Shown piece by piece: positions 25,402-33,801 of a stretch of 64,000 nucleotides of DNA. This DNA comes from Pseudomonadales bacterium (GTDB taxonomy: Bacteria; Pseudomonadota; Gammaproteobacteria; Pseudomonadales; Halieaceae): positions 62,001-126,000 of the forward strand of contig JACKNV010000008.1 in NCBI GenBank assembly GCA_024234735.1, given 5' to 3'. Each line of letters starts with the position of its first letter. The stretch's first letter is position 1. Under the pieces are notes generated by a model. The model had not been told where the DNA came from and ran no database searches. It worked only from the letters and a program-made list of their open reading frames with translations. A program made the position numbers and the translations under genes.

Positions 25402-26160
25402 ATGTGGTTTGCATCGCTGGGCTCCGGTAGCAAGGGCAACGCCACCCTGGTGCGCTCCGCCGACACCCTGGTGATGGTCGATTGCGGGTTTTCCCTGCGC
25501 GAGACCACGCGTCGCCTCGCCTCCCTGGAGGTTGAGCCCGGCCAGATCGATGCCATCCTGGTGACCCACGAGCATTCGGATCACTGCACTGGCGTTGCGG
25601 CCCTGTCGCGCCGCTACGGTATTCCGGTCCACCTCAGCCACGGCACGGCGAGCACCGGCCGCTGCGACGGCAGTCACCAGCTGCAGTGCTTCAACAGCGA
25701 AGACAGTTTTGCCATCGGCTCCCTGCGGATCAAGGCGGTCACCGTGCCCCATGACGCGGTGGAGCCCTGCCAGTTTCTCATCTCCTCGGGCCAGCGCACC
25801 CTGGGCATCCTCACCGACCTGGGCAGCGTCACGCCGCACGTGCTGGACAATTATCGCGACTGCCACAGCCTGCTGCTGGAATTCAACCACGACCTGGGCA
25901 TGCTGCAGGCGGGGCGGTACCCGCCGGCCCTGAAGCGCCGGGTGGGCGGCGACTGGGGTCACCTGAACAACCTGCAGGCGGCCCGGTTGCTGCGCGACCT
26001 CGGTGGCGCCCGGCCCGGTCACCTGGTGGTCGCCCATGTCAGCGAACACAACAACTCGCGCTCCAAGGCGGAGGAGGCGCTGCTCTCGGTTCTGGATTCC
26101 CTGGACGGGGTGGTCTGGGCCGGGCAGGCCGCGGGTTGCGACTGGCTGGCGGTGGGCTAG
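25402..26160 (+). CDS. MBL-fold metallo-hydrolase (YycJ/WalJ-like)
   Basis: The 252-residue protein starts MWFASLGSGSKGNATLVRSA. It has the metal motif THEHSDH (residues 55-61) and further metal ligands in VPHD and VVAHVSEHNN. The opening LGSGSKGN is typical of the YycJ/WalJ group of metallo-beta-lactamase-fold enzymes, some with nuclease activity. It follows bamC by 21 bases, probably in the same operon, as in pseudomonads. The substrate is unknown. Its stop shares CTAG with the convergent acyltransferase stop. Confidence 0.83.
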   Translation: MWFASLGSGSKGNATLVRSADTLVMVDCGFSLRETTRRLASLEVEPGQIDAILVTHEHSDHCTGVAALSRRYGIPVHLSHGTASTGRCDGSHQLQCFNSEDSFAIGSLRIKAVTVPHDAVEPCQFLISSGQRTLGILTDLGSVTPHVLDNYRDCHSLLLEFNHDLGMLQAGRYPPALKRRVGGDWGHLNNLQAARLLRDLGGARPGHLVVAHVSEHNNSRSKAEEALLSVLDSLDGVVWAGQAAGCDWLAVG

Positions 26161-27011
26161 CGCGCCTCCCGCCGGCGATCGCGCTTCCAGCGCCGGTTGC
26201 TCCACAGCCAGCTTTCCGGCTCTGCGCGAATCGCCTGTTCCGCCCTGCGCACGTAGGAATCGATCACCGGGTGCCCGGCCTGTGGGTAGGGCGGGGTTGC
26301 CACGCACTCGAAGCTGACCTGGTAATGCCCCCGGGAAAGGCGCTGGCAGCGGGCGAACAGCACCGGCATATCGGTCAGGCGGGCGATGGCCTCGGCTCCC
26401 CCATAGAAGGGTGCCTCGGCGTTGAGAAAGGACGTCCAATAGCTGCGTTCGCGACGGATCGGCGCCTGGTCGGCGACCATCACGAACAGGCGAAACTCGC
26501 GACGGCGGCGCAGGATGTCGCGGGCGGCGCCGGCCATGGGAATGGGGCGCGAGCCGAAACGGCTGCGGATTTCCAGCATCAGGCGATCGAGGCCGGCGTG
26601 GTGCAGCGGTTTGTAGACCGGGTCCACGGGTATGTCCAGGCCGAGGCGGACGCCGTGCAGCATCCACTCCCAGTTGCCCTGGTGGATGGTCAGGACGATG
26701 ACAGGCTCCCTGAAGTTCCCGGTATGGTGCCGCAACAACTCGGGGTTGCCTACCCGGACCCGGCGGCGCAGTTCGGCAGCACTCATGCGGCGCGTCCTGA
26801 GGGTTTCCAGGGCCACGTCCACCAGCTGTCGATAGAATTTCTTTGCCAGAACTGTGATCTCTTTCTCGCTTTTTTCCGGAAACGCCTGGCGGAGGTTCTG
26901 CAGCACCACCGCTTTGCGGTAGCCTGCAACGTGGTAGAGCAACAGGTAGCAGGGCGTTCCCAGGGCATACAACAGCCCCAGGGGCAGGTAGCTCAACAGG
27001 CGGTACAGCAT
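26157..27011 (-). CDS. LpxL/HtrB-type lipid A acyltransferase
   Basis: The 284-residue inner-membrane protein has an N-terminal hydrophobic segment (residues 8-28). The HX4E catalytic motif is present as His110-QGNW-Glu115, followed by VDPVYKPLHHAGLDRLM and the RRREFRLFVMVADQAP block, all typical of late acyltransferases that add a secondary acyl chain to lipid A. It is shorter than E. coli LpxL (306). The start at 27011 (MLYRLLSYLP) is preferred; the frame stays open upstream into the LRR lipoprotein gene. That gene is 41 bases upstream and likely co-transcribed. LpxL versus LpxM cannot be decided. Confidence 0.82.
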   Translation of the reverse strand: MLYRLLSYLPLGLLYALGTPCYLLLYHVAGYRKAVVLQNLRQAFPEKSEKEITVLAKKFYRQLVDVALETLRTRRMSAAELRRRVRVGNPELLRHHTGNFREPVIVLTIHQGNWEWMLHGVRLGLDIPVDPVYKPLHHAGLDRLMLEIRSRFGSRPIPMAGAARDILRRRREFRLFVMVADQAPIRRERSYWTSFLNAEAPFYGGAEAIARLTDMPVLFARCQRLSRGHYQVSFECVATPPYPQAGHPVIDSYVRRAEQAIRAEPESWLWSNRRWKRDRRREAR

Positions 27012-27052
27012 TCCGCTAGCGGCTGCAGTTGCCAGGTGTCGGCGCCTGCATC

Positions 27053-27547
27053 CTAGAGGCAGTGGCGTGGCAGGGCGATGGACCCGACCCGCAACAGGCT
27101 GCCGCTGGCCGGGCAACGCAGCCCGGGGTTGCCGGTCAGGTCGACCAGGCGCAGCGCGGGCAGGTTGTACAGGGGTACCGCATCGACAACCTGATTGTTG
27201 TCCAGGTACAGCACCTGCAGCACGGTCAGCGAACCCAGCTCGCTAATGTCACTGATATCGTTGGAGGACAGGGTCAGCTGCTCGATCTGGGTAAAGGTGG
27301 ACAGGCCTGCGAGGGAGCTGATGCCGGCCTGGCTGCAACTGATACCTTCGAGTTCGCTGGCGGCGGTCACCAGGTTGTCGTTGATAGCCTCCTCGACGCA
27401 TTTGCGCAGGCCGGGATCGGGGATGTCAAAATCGGTAAACAGCGGGTCGGGCGTGTACACGACCCGGTTGTTGATGGTGAAGTCGTAGTTGCCGCAGCCA
27501 CACAGCAGCGCAAGGATAATGGCAGTGGCTGGCAGGTTGCGCATCAT
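27053..27547 (-). CDS. Leucine-rich-repeat lipoprotein
   Basis: The 164-residue protein has a lipoprotein signal (ILALLCGCGNYD) and then about four short leucine-rich repeats between residues 75 and 150. Examples are LAGLSTFTQIEQLTLSSNDI and LTVLQVLYLDNNQVVDAVPL, with the 22-residue spacing of internalin-like repeats. Four cysteines in the mature part (two flanking the repeats) could form capping disulfides. Such small LRR lipoproteins are rare and have no set function; a protein-binding role at the envelope is inferred. Start ATG at 27547 or the next at 27544. It precedes the acyltransferase and faces away from the cyclase gene. Confidence 0.72.
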   Translation of the reverse strand: MMRNLPATAIILALLCGCGNYDFTINNRVVYTPDPLFTDFDIPDPGLRKCVEEAINDNLVTAASELEGISCSQAGISSLAGLSTFTQIEQLTLSSNDISDISELGSLTVLQVLYLDNNQVVDAVPLYNLPALRLVDLTGNPGLRCPASGSLLRVGSIALPRHCL

Positions 27548-27636
27548 GGTTGGGTACTCTGCTTGCATGGCAGCGCGCTGACCCGGGCGCCGCTGGCGGG
27601 TTGCGGGCAGTGTAGCCGCCTGTGGCGGGGAATGCC

Positions 27637-27642
27637 TATAAT
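27637..27642 (+). promoter_or_regulatory. -10 box for the cyclase-HD-rsmJ unit
   Basis: A perfect TATAAT (27637-27642) lies 35 bases upstream of the cyclase ATG in the 130-bp divergent gap. No -35 box of quality is seen 16-18 bases upstream, so an activator may be needed. Confidence 0.45.
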
Positions 27643-27677
27643 GCTAGCGTGTAAGGCTGACAAAAACGAGTACGGAA

Positions 27678-29009
27678 ATGGATAATAGCCACAATCCGGA
27701 TAAACCGTCAGGGCGGGAGGAGGCGCAGTCGATCAGCATTGTCCAGCGGGGCAACCTGAAGACGCTTGAGCAGACCCTGCGGCGCCAGTGGCGTCTCGGC
27801 CAGAACATCGTGCTGTGCTGGAGTGCCGATGAGCGCGGCGTGCTGGTCATCTTCGTACCGCATTATTTTCTCGGTAACTACTGTGCCGCCGGCGAGGTGG
27901 CGGCCAGCGGCGGGCAGGACAACGAGGCCTTTGTTCGCGGCCTGATATCCGGGCGCCGGCGCAAGACCCGCGACCAGTTGTTCGAAATCAGCGAACGTCT
28001 GGATATCGCCCCCACTTTTATTAAACTCAACACGGCGCTCACCGAAGAGCGCAATGTGCTGCAGGCGGTGGAACAACTGATCAAGCGCTACGGCCTGAGT
28101 TACGTCGAAAGCAGGGCGGTGCTGCTGTTCGATATCGTCGAGTTTTCCCTGCATACGCCTTTCGAGCAGGCCAGCCAGCTCAACAGCCTGTCCTACTCCC
28201 TGAACTCGGCCTACAACAAGCTGCTCGCCAGGGGGATAGAAATCAATTTCGCGCGCACCACCACCGGCGACGGCTACTATATCTGGAACCGGGACCTGGG
28301 GCCCGCTGCCAACCGGGACCTGTTCTATTTCATGTTGCTGGTGGTGGCGGACAACGCGGTGGCGCGAGCCGCCTCCAGGGGCAATACCGTCCCCGTTATC
28401 CGCACCGGGTATCATATCGGCGGGCACTATGAACTGTACCAGGCGGAGGGCGTCAACCCCACGGTATTCAGTTACATCGTAGGGGATGTCACCATCGAAC
28501 TGGCGCGCATGGTCGACTTGGCCCAGCCCAACCAGATACTGGTGGGCGATTTCAATTGCGAGAGCCCCATCTGGGAGGCCAGCGATGCAGGGCGCCCGGT
28601 GCCCCGGGCGGCGCCGATGATTGCCGCGCCGGCCTTCGTCAGCGCCTGCAACCGCGGGCTGGATGCGGTACAGGGCACTCAGCTGTCGAGTAAACCGATC
28701 AAGTCGATGAGTTGTTACCTCAGCGCCAGCGACACCGAGCCGGCGGCGTCAAGCCCGCGCCGGTTCCGCATCGTCGACAAGCATGGTTTGTCGCGCCACG
28801 CCTACAATCTGCAGATCGAGATGGAGCTGGACGGCCAGAAACTGACTCTTGGGCTGGACGCGAACAAGTTGCCGCACCGCTCCACCCGCCCTGCCGAGAG
28901 CGGCGAGGACGGGCGCGAACGCAGCGCCGCCCCCAGTGCGGACGAGGTGATCGACGACCTGTCCAGTTTGCTGCGCAAGCGCGGCACCAAGGCCATGATG
29001 GAGGATTAG
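27678..29009 (+). CDS. Divergent class III nucleotide cyclase-like protein
   Basis: The 443-residue soluble protein has no signal or membrane segment. Residues 145-295 follow the class III cyclase domain: the first metal-binding Asp152 in VLLFDIVEFS, Asp198 in TTTGDGYYIW, RTGYHIGGHY, and the closing IVGDVTIELARMVDLAQPNQ segment. The Asn of the usual Asn-x3-Arg transition-state motif appears to be Ile, so activity may be altered or lost. The first 140 and last 130 residues match nothing I know. An HD phosphohydrolase gene follows by seven bases, suggesting a make-and-break nucleotide pair. The product (cAMP, cGMP or other) cannot be read. Confidence 0.68.
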   Translation: MDNSHNPDKPSGREEAQSISIVQRGNLKTLEQTLRRQWRLGQNIVLCWSADERGVLVIFVPHYFLGNYCAAGEVAASGGQDNEAFVRGLISGRRRKTRDQLFEISERLDIAPTFIKLNTALTEERNVLQAVEQLIKRYGLSYVESRAVLLFDIVEFSLHTPFEQASQLNSLSYSLNSAYNKLLARGIEINFARTTTGDGYYIWNRDLGPAANRDLFYFMLLVVADNAVARAASRGNTVPVIRTGYHIGGHYELYQAEGVNPTVFSYIVGDVTIELARMVDLAQPNQILVGDFNCESPIWEASDAGRPVPRAAPMIAAPAFVSACNRGLDAVQGTQLSSKPIKSMSCYLSASDTEPAASSPRRFRIVDKHGLSRHAYNLQIEMELDGQKLTLGLDANKLPHRSTRPAESGEDGRERSAAPSADEVIDDLSSLLRKRGTKAMMED

Positions 29010-29016
29010 TCGCATC

Positions 29017-29943
29017 ATGCACTCGCGCTTTCCCCCCCGGCCCGGACACATGGACGTCAGCAACAGCGTGGACGTCAGCGACCCGGTGGCGGTGGAGGCG
29101 AAGGTGCGCGGTATACTCGAGGGTCGCTACCCGGGCTTCGACTTCGCGCCGCTGGCGTTGCTGTTCCGGGATTTTACCGCCCTGTACGCGGGGGAGTTTC
29201 CCGGCTTCAGGGGCTGCGAGATGAAGTACCACGATACCCAGCATGTGCTGGACGTCACCCTGGCCATGGCGCGCCTGCTGGACGGTCACGAGCAGCAGTC
29301 CGTCGCGATGGGGTCGCTCGGTCCCGCGCTGGCGCTGGCGGGGATAGCCGCGGCCCTGTTTCACGACTCCGGCTACATCAGGCGTACCCGCGATACCCGC
29401 CACAAGAACGGCGCGGCCTATACCCGTACCCATGTCAGCCGCAGTGAGCGCTTCATGGCAGAGTACCTGCCCGGTGTCGGCCTGCAGCACATGGCGGGCA
29501 CCTGCAGGCGCATCGTGCACTTTACGGGTTACCAGCAGGATACGCGCTCCCTGCCCGTGGCCGATCGGCGCGAGCAGCGCCTGGGCGCCATGCTGGGCAG
29601 CGCCGACCTCATCGCCCAGATGGCCGATGTCAATTACCTCACCAAGTGCCGCGATCACCTCTACGAGGAGTTCGAGATCGGCGGCATGGCCGGCCGCAAC
29701 GCTCACCCCAATCACGCCGGCGTGGTCTACCGCTCCCCCGAACACCTGCTGGAGTCCACTCCCTCGTTCATCCGCGAGGCCATCGACGGGCGCCTGGAAG
29801 GCGAGTTCGATGGGGTGCACCGCTGCGCCGCCGTGCATTTTGGTGGTCGCCACCTCTATATGGAGGCGATCACCGACAACAGCCGCCGCCTGGAACAGCT
29901 GCTGACCAGCCAGCGGGCGGCGCTGGCCGTCGTTCACTATTGA
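29017..29943 (+). CDS. HD-superfamily phosphohydrolase (possible cyclic nucleotide phosphodiesterase)
   Basis: The 308-residue protein has a metal-binding HD domain: Y71-H-D-T-Q-H76-V-L-D79, then H116-D117 in AAALFHDSGYIRR, H139 in RTHVSRSERF and a late Asp197 in GSADLIAQM. The first motif resembles the YHNxxHAxDV signature of class I cyclic nucleotide phosphodiesterases and of related bacterial HD enzymes. No membrane or signal segment is present. It is sandwiched between the cyclase-like gene (seven-base gap) and rsmJ (overlap), so it may hydrolyse the cyclase product. A general HD nucleotide hydrolase is the alternative. Confidence 0.72.
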   Translation: MHSRFPPRPGHMDVSNSVDVSDPVAVEAKVRGILEGRYPGFDFAPLALLFRDFTALYAGEFPGFRGCEMKYHDTQHVLDVTLAMARLLDGHEQQSVAMGSLGPALALAGIAAALFHDSGYIRRTRDTRHKNGAAYTRTHVSRSERFMAEYLPGVGLQHMAGTCRRIVHFTGYQQDTRSLPVADRREQRLGAMLGSADLIAQMADVNYLTKCRDHLYEEFEIGGMAGRNAHPNHAGVVYRSPEHLLESTPSFIREAIDGRLEGEFDGVHRCAAVHFGGRHLYMEAITDNSRRLEQLLTSQRAALAVVHY

Positions 29944-30758
29944 GCGGCGCTGCCCTGGCGGTGGTGGTGGCGCGCGAGCAGGACAGTGCGCGCGGCGCCG
30001 ACCTGGCCATGCGCCTGGGCCTGCCCCTGCTGGGTGTTGCCGCTGTCTCCCAGTGGCAAGAGGGTGACTACGCTGCCCTGCTGCTGCTGGATGGCGAGCA
30101 TCTCGCGCTGCAGGCATTGTCCCCCGTTGCCGCAGACGGTCGCCGCGCGCGCGGTGCACTGCCCGGGCAGGTGTCTGCGGAGTTTGGCGGTCGCGCCATG
30201 CGCCACCGGCGACGCGGCGGGCAGAACGAGCTGCTGGGCAGGGCGGTAGGGGTGAGCGCCAGGCTGCGGCCACACGTGCTGGATGCCACCGCCGGGCTGG
30301 GCAGGGACAGTTTTGTGCTGGCCGATCTCGGCTGTACCGTCACCCTGTGCGAGCGCGAGCCGGTGTTGGCGGCGCTGCTGGAGTACGCCCTGGCCGCCGC
30401 GCTGGGCAGCGAGGACGACTGGCTCGTCGGGGTGGCGCGGCGCATGCGGCTGTTCCCGAGCGACGCCCGTGCCTGCCGGGCGCCGGCGCAGGTTATCTAT
30501 CTCGATCCCATGTTTCCGCCGCGGGACAAAAGTGCCGCGGTAAAAAAGGAGATGGCCCTGTTGCAGTGGTTGCTGGAAAGCGAAACCGGGCAGTCCGACG
30601 CGGCGCAACTGCTGGCCTGGGCCCTGGAGCAGGACGTCGCCCGGGTGGTGGTGAAGCGCCCGGCCCGGGCGCAGCCACTCGCCGGCGCCGCGCCGTCGCA
30701 CTGCCTGCAGGGCAAGGCGGTGCGCTTTGACGTGTACGTGCGCCGCTCTTTGGGCTGA
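29940..30758 (+). CDS. rsmJ: 16S rRNA m2G1516 methyltransferase RsmJ
   Basis: RsmJ methylates G1516 of 16S rRNA using SAM. The core DATAGLGRDSFVLADLGCTVT is the SAM-binding motif. IYLDPMFPPRDKSAAVKKEM holds the catalytic DPMFP loop, and VVVKRPARAQPLAG matches the C-terminal block of E. coli RsmJ. FGGRAMRHRRRGG precedes the fold as in that enzyme. I place the start at the TTG at 29940, whose TTGA overlaps the HD stop, giving 272 residues; GTG codons at 29961-29967 are alternatives. The protein is certain, the start is not. Confidence 0.85.
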   Translation: MSGAALAVVVAREQDSARGADLAMRLGLPLLGVAAVSQWQEGDYAALLLLDGEHLALQALSPVAADGRRARGALPGQVSAEFGGRAMRHRRRGGQNELLGRAVGVSARLRPHVLDATAGLGRDSFVLADLGCTVTLCEREPVLAALLEYALAAALGSEDDWLVGVARRMRLFPSDARACRAPAQVIYLDPMFPPRDKSAAVKKEMALLQWLLESETGQSDAAQLLAWALEQDVARVVVKRPARAQPLAGAAPSHCLQGKAVRFDVYVRRSLG

Positions 30759-30843
30759 GCGGCTCCTGCCTGGGCGCAAGCCGCCGCGCGCGTTATCATG
30801 GCCATCACCCGCCTGTTCCAGCTGATTCCAGGAGTGCAATACC

Positions 30844-31590
30844 GTGTCATCGCAAACAATTGTCGCAATGGTCACCGGCGCGTCGTCCGGCATGGGAGCG
30901 GATTTCTGCCGCCAGCTGGCCGGGCGTTGTGATCGCATCATCGCGGTGGCCCGGCGCGGCGACCGCCTGCAGGCGCTGGCGGACGAACTGGCCGACCAGG
31001 TCGAGGTGTACACGGTGGCCGCCGACCTCAACACCGTGGAGGGCGTGACCCGCGCCCTGGAGGCCTTGCGCCAGCGCGGGCCGCTGGATTATCTGGTGAA
31101 CAACGCGGGCTTCAGTACCTACGGCCTGTTCGCCGACCTGGACATCCAGGGGCAGCGGGATATGGTGGGGCTGCACGTCGATGCCACCATTTCCCTGTGC
31201 CGGGCGGCCATTCCCTTCATGCGGGAACGGGGCGGCGGGCATATCATCAACGTATCGTCGATTGGCGCCTTCCTGCCCGGCCGGGGGCTGGCGGTATACG
31301 GCGCCACCAAGGCGTTTCTCAATTTCTACTCGCTGGCCCTGCAGGCGGAGCTGGAGGGTACCGGCATCGCGGTTCAGGCCCTGTGCCCGGGCTACACCCA
31401 CACCGAGTTTCACCAGGCGCTGCAGGGTTTCGACAAGGGCCAGGTACCGGCGCAGATGTGGATGGAGTCCGCCGAGGTGGTAGCCGCCAGCCTGGCGGCC
31501 CTGGACAGCGGCAAGGTGCTGGTGGTGCCGGGGGAGGGCAACCTGGAGCTCGCGCGCACGGGTGTTCGCCGCCAGCTGGAGGGTCTGTAG
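30844..31590 (+). CDS. Short-chain dehydrogenase/reductase
   Basis: The 248-residue Rossmann enzyme has TGASSGMG near the N-terminus, NNAG, the catalytic Ser in INVSSIGAF and YGATKAF with the Tyr and Lys, so it looks fully active. It is a classical SDR using NAD(P)H. The substrate is unknown; the ALCPGYTHTEF segment resembles the DltE/YqjQ-like subgroup. The start is a GTG at 30844 with AGGAG nine bases upstream. It stands alone between rsmJ (85-bp gap) and dapE, with only four bases between the two convergent stops. Confidence 0.85.
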   Translation: MSSQTIVAMVTGASSGMGADFCRQLAGRCDRIIAVARRGDRLQALADELADQVEVYTVAADLNTVEGVTRALEALRQRGPLDYLVNNAGFSTYGLFADLDIQGQRDMVGLHVDATISLCRAAIPFMRERGGGHIINVSSIGAFLPGRGLAVYGATKAFLNFYSLALQAELEGTGIAVQALCPGYTHTEFHQALQGFDKGQVPAQMWMESAEVVAASLAALDSGKVLVVPGEGNLELARTGVRRQLEGL

Positions 31591-31594
31591 GCGC

Positions 31595-32731
31595 TCAGCC
31601 CGGGGGCAGCAGCAGGCGCTCGATGATTCCCCGGTAGATCGCCGCCAGGCGGGGCAGGTCGGCGGCGAGCACCTGTTCATCCACCTTGTGGATGCTGGCA
31701 TTGACAGGCCCCAGTTCCACCACCTGGGCCCCGGTCGGGGCGATAAAGCGGCCATCCGAGGTGCCCCCGGAGGTGGACAGCAGCGGTGCCAGGCCGGTGT
31801 GCGCTTCGATACTGGCCACGGTCGCCGCCACCAGTTCCCCACTGACGGTCAGGAAAGGTTCACCGCTCAGTGACCACTGCAGTTCGTAATCCAGCTCGTG
31901 CGCGTCGAGAATGGCCTCGGTGCGCTGGCGCAGGCCGGCGGCGGTGGATTCGGTGGAAAAGCGGAAGTTGAACAGCACCTGCAGGGTCCCGGGGATGACG
32001 TTGGTGGCGCCGGTGCCGGCGTTGATGTTGGATATCTGCAGGGAAGTGGGCGGGAAGAAATCGTTGCCCTCGTCCCAGGTTTCGGCGGTGAGTGCCTGCA
32101 GCGCCGGCAGGGCCTGGTGGATGGGATTGTCCGCCAGCTGCGGGTAGGCGATGTGTCCCTGCACGCCGCGCACCGTGAGCACCGCGCCCAGCGAGCCGCG
32201 GCGGCCGGTCTTGACGACGTCACCCAGGCGCTCGCCGCTGGAGGGCTCGCCCACCAGGCACCAGTCGATGGACTGGCCGTCGCGCTGCAGCTGCTGCACC
32301 ACTTTGACGGTGCCGTCCACCGCATCGCCTTCTTCATCGGAGGTGATCAGAAAGCCGATGCGGCCGGGGTGGTCCGGGTAGCGGGCCACGAATTCCTCGC
32401 AGGCCACCACCATGGCCGCCAGGCTGCCCTTCATATCGGCGGCGCCGCGGCCGTAGAGGACGCCGTCCACCACAGTGGGCTGGAATGGAGGGGAGTGCCA
32501 CTGCTCCAATGGCCCGGGGGGCACCACGTCGGTGTGGCCGGCAAATACCAGGATGCGGCCGCCGCTACCGCGCTCCGCCCAGAAATTATCGACCTCGCCA
32601 AAGCGCATCGCGGTGCAGTGAAAACCGATGGCCCGCAGGCGCTGCATCAGTTGCTGTTGGCAGCCGGCGTCCTGCGGGGTCACCGAGGGTTGGCGAATCA
32701 GGTCACAGGCCAGGGCCAGGGTTTTTTCCAT
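31595..32731 (-). CDS. dapE: Succinyl-diaminopimelate desuccinylase
   Basis: DapE removes succinate from N-succinyl-LL-diaminopimelate, releasing the lysine and peptidoglycan precursor. The 378-residue M20-family metallohydrolase has zinc ligands in VFAGHTDVVPPG, GRGAADMKGSLAAM and ITSDEEGDAVDG (the catalytic Glu pair), and GTSDGRFIAPTG near the C-terminus. This is the full DapE signature at normal length. It is the last gene of the map-glnD-dapC-nth-arsC-like-dapD-dapE run and follows dapD by 23 bases. Confidence 0.95.
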   Translation of the reverse strand: MEKTLALACDLIRQPSVTPQDAGCQQQLMQRLRAIGFHCTAMRFGEVDNFWAERGSGGRILVFAGHTDVVPPGPLEQWHSPPFQPTVVDGVLYGRGAADMKGSLAAMVVACEEFVARYPDHPGRIGFLITSDEEGDAVDGTVKVVQQLQRDGQSIDWCLVGEPSSGERLGDVVKTGRRGSLGAVLTVRGVQGHIAYPQLADNPIHQALPALQALTAETWDEGNDFFPPTSLQISNINAGTGATNVIPGTLQVLFNFRFSTESTAAGLRQRTEAILDAHELDYELQWSLSGEPFLTVSGELVAATVASIEAHTGLAPLLSTSGGTSDGRFIAPTGAQVVELGPVNASIHKVDEQVLAADLPRLAAIYRGIIERLLLPPG

Positions 32732-32754
32732 GATAACGGCTCCCGCCCGGCCAC

Positions 32755-33774
32755 TCAGTTGTGGGCGTGCAACGCCTCGTTGAGTTCTATCGCCGAGCGG
32801 TTGGTCAGGCATTCCACCGCGCCGGTGGTGGAGTTGCGGCGGAACAGCAGGTCGGACTTGCCGGCCAGGTCCCTGGCCTTGACGGTTTCGACCGGCATGC
32901 CCTCGGCATCCAGCATGGTCAGTTTGGTTCCGGCGGTAATGAACAGCCCGGCCTCCACGGTGCAGCGATCCCCCAGCGGAATGCCGACCCCGCCGTTGGC
33001 GCCGATCAGGCACTCCCGGCCGATGGAAATGACGATATTGCCACCGCCCGACAGGGTGCCGATGGTGGAGCAGCCGCCGCCGAGATCGGAGCCGGCACCG
33101 ACAAACACACCGGCGGAGATTCGCCCCTCGATCATGCCCGGGCCGTCGCTGCCGGCATTGAAGTTGACGAAGCCCTCGTGCATGACGGTGGTGCCCTCGC
33201 CCAGATAGGCGCCCAGGCGAACCCGCGCGGTGTGGGCGATGCGCACGCCGCCGGGAACCACGTAGTTGGTCATCTTGGGGAATTTGTCGACGCAGCTCAC
33301 TTCCAGCAGCTCGCCGCGCAGGCGCGCCGCCAGCTGGCGTTCGCCCAGTTCGCCAAGATCCACCGCGCCTTCGTTGGTCCAGGCGACGTTGGGCAGCACG
33401 CCGAACAGCCCCTCCAGGTTGGTACCGTGAGGCTTGACCAGGCGGTGCGACAGCAGGTGCAGTTTCAGGTAGGCCTCGGGTACGTTGGCCGGCGGCACAT
33501 CCGTAGCCAGCAACACGGCCACTGCCGGCCGGCCGCTGTCCATCAGCCTGCCGGCGAGTTCCGCCTGCTCGGCGGCACCGGCTGCACTGAGGGCCGCCTT
33601 CAGTTTGCGCAGCTCGGACTGTTCCAGCGCGGCCCCGGAGTCGACAGTGCCGAGGGCCGCCACCAGGTCCGCGTCCGGTGCCAGCAACGGGCGCGGGAAG
33701 AACACCTCGAGCCACTGCCCTTTGCTGTTGTGGGTGCCCACGCCGAGGCCGAAGGCGAATGCGCTATCCGTCAT
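32755..33774 (-). CDS. dapD: Tetrahydrodipicolinate N-succinyltransferase, long form
   Basis: DapD succinylates tetrahydrodipicolinate. The 339-residue protein is of the long type found in pseudomonads and actinobacteria. It has an N-terminal domain, the left-handed beta-helix repeats (VRLGAYLGEGTTVMHEGFVN, GAGSDLGGGCSTIGTLSGGG, IGANGGVGIPLGDRCTVEAG), and the conserved FVNFNAGSDGPGMIEG active-site segment. It acts as a trimer in the cytoplasm. It precedes dapE and follows a small ArsC-like reductase gene, an order seen in other gammaproteobacteria. Confidence 0.94.
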   Translation of the reverse strand: MTDSAFAFGLGVGTHNSKGQWLEVFFPRPLLAPDADLVAALGTVDSGAALEQSELRKLKAALSAAGAAEQAELAGRLMDSGRPAVAVLLATDVPPANVPEAYLKLHLLSHRLVKPHGTNLEGLFGVLPNVAWTNEGAVDLGELGERQLAARLRGELLEVSCVDKFPKMTNYVVPGGVRIAHTARVRLGAYLGEGTTVMHEGFVNFNAGSDGPGMIEGRISAGVFVGAGSDLGGGCSTIGTLSGGGNIVISIGRECLIGANGGVGIPLGDRCTVEAGLFITAGTKLTMLDAEGMPVETVKARDLAGKSDLLFRRNSTTGAVECLTNRSAIELNEALHAHN

Positions 33775-33801
33775 GCTCTGTCCTTGTTCCGGTTACCCCG
33801 T

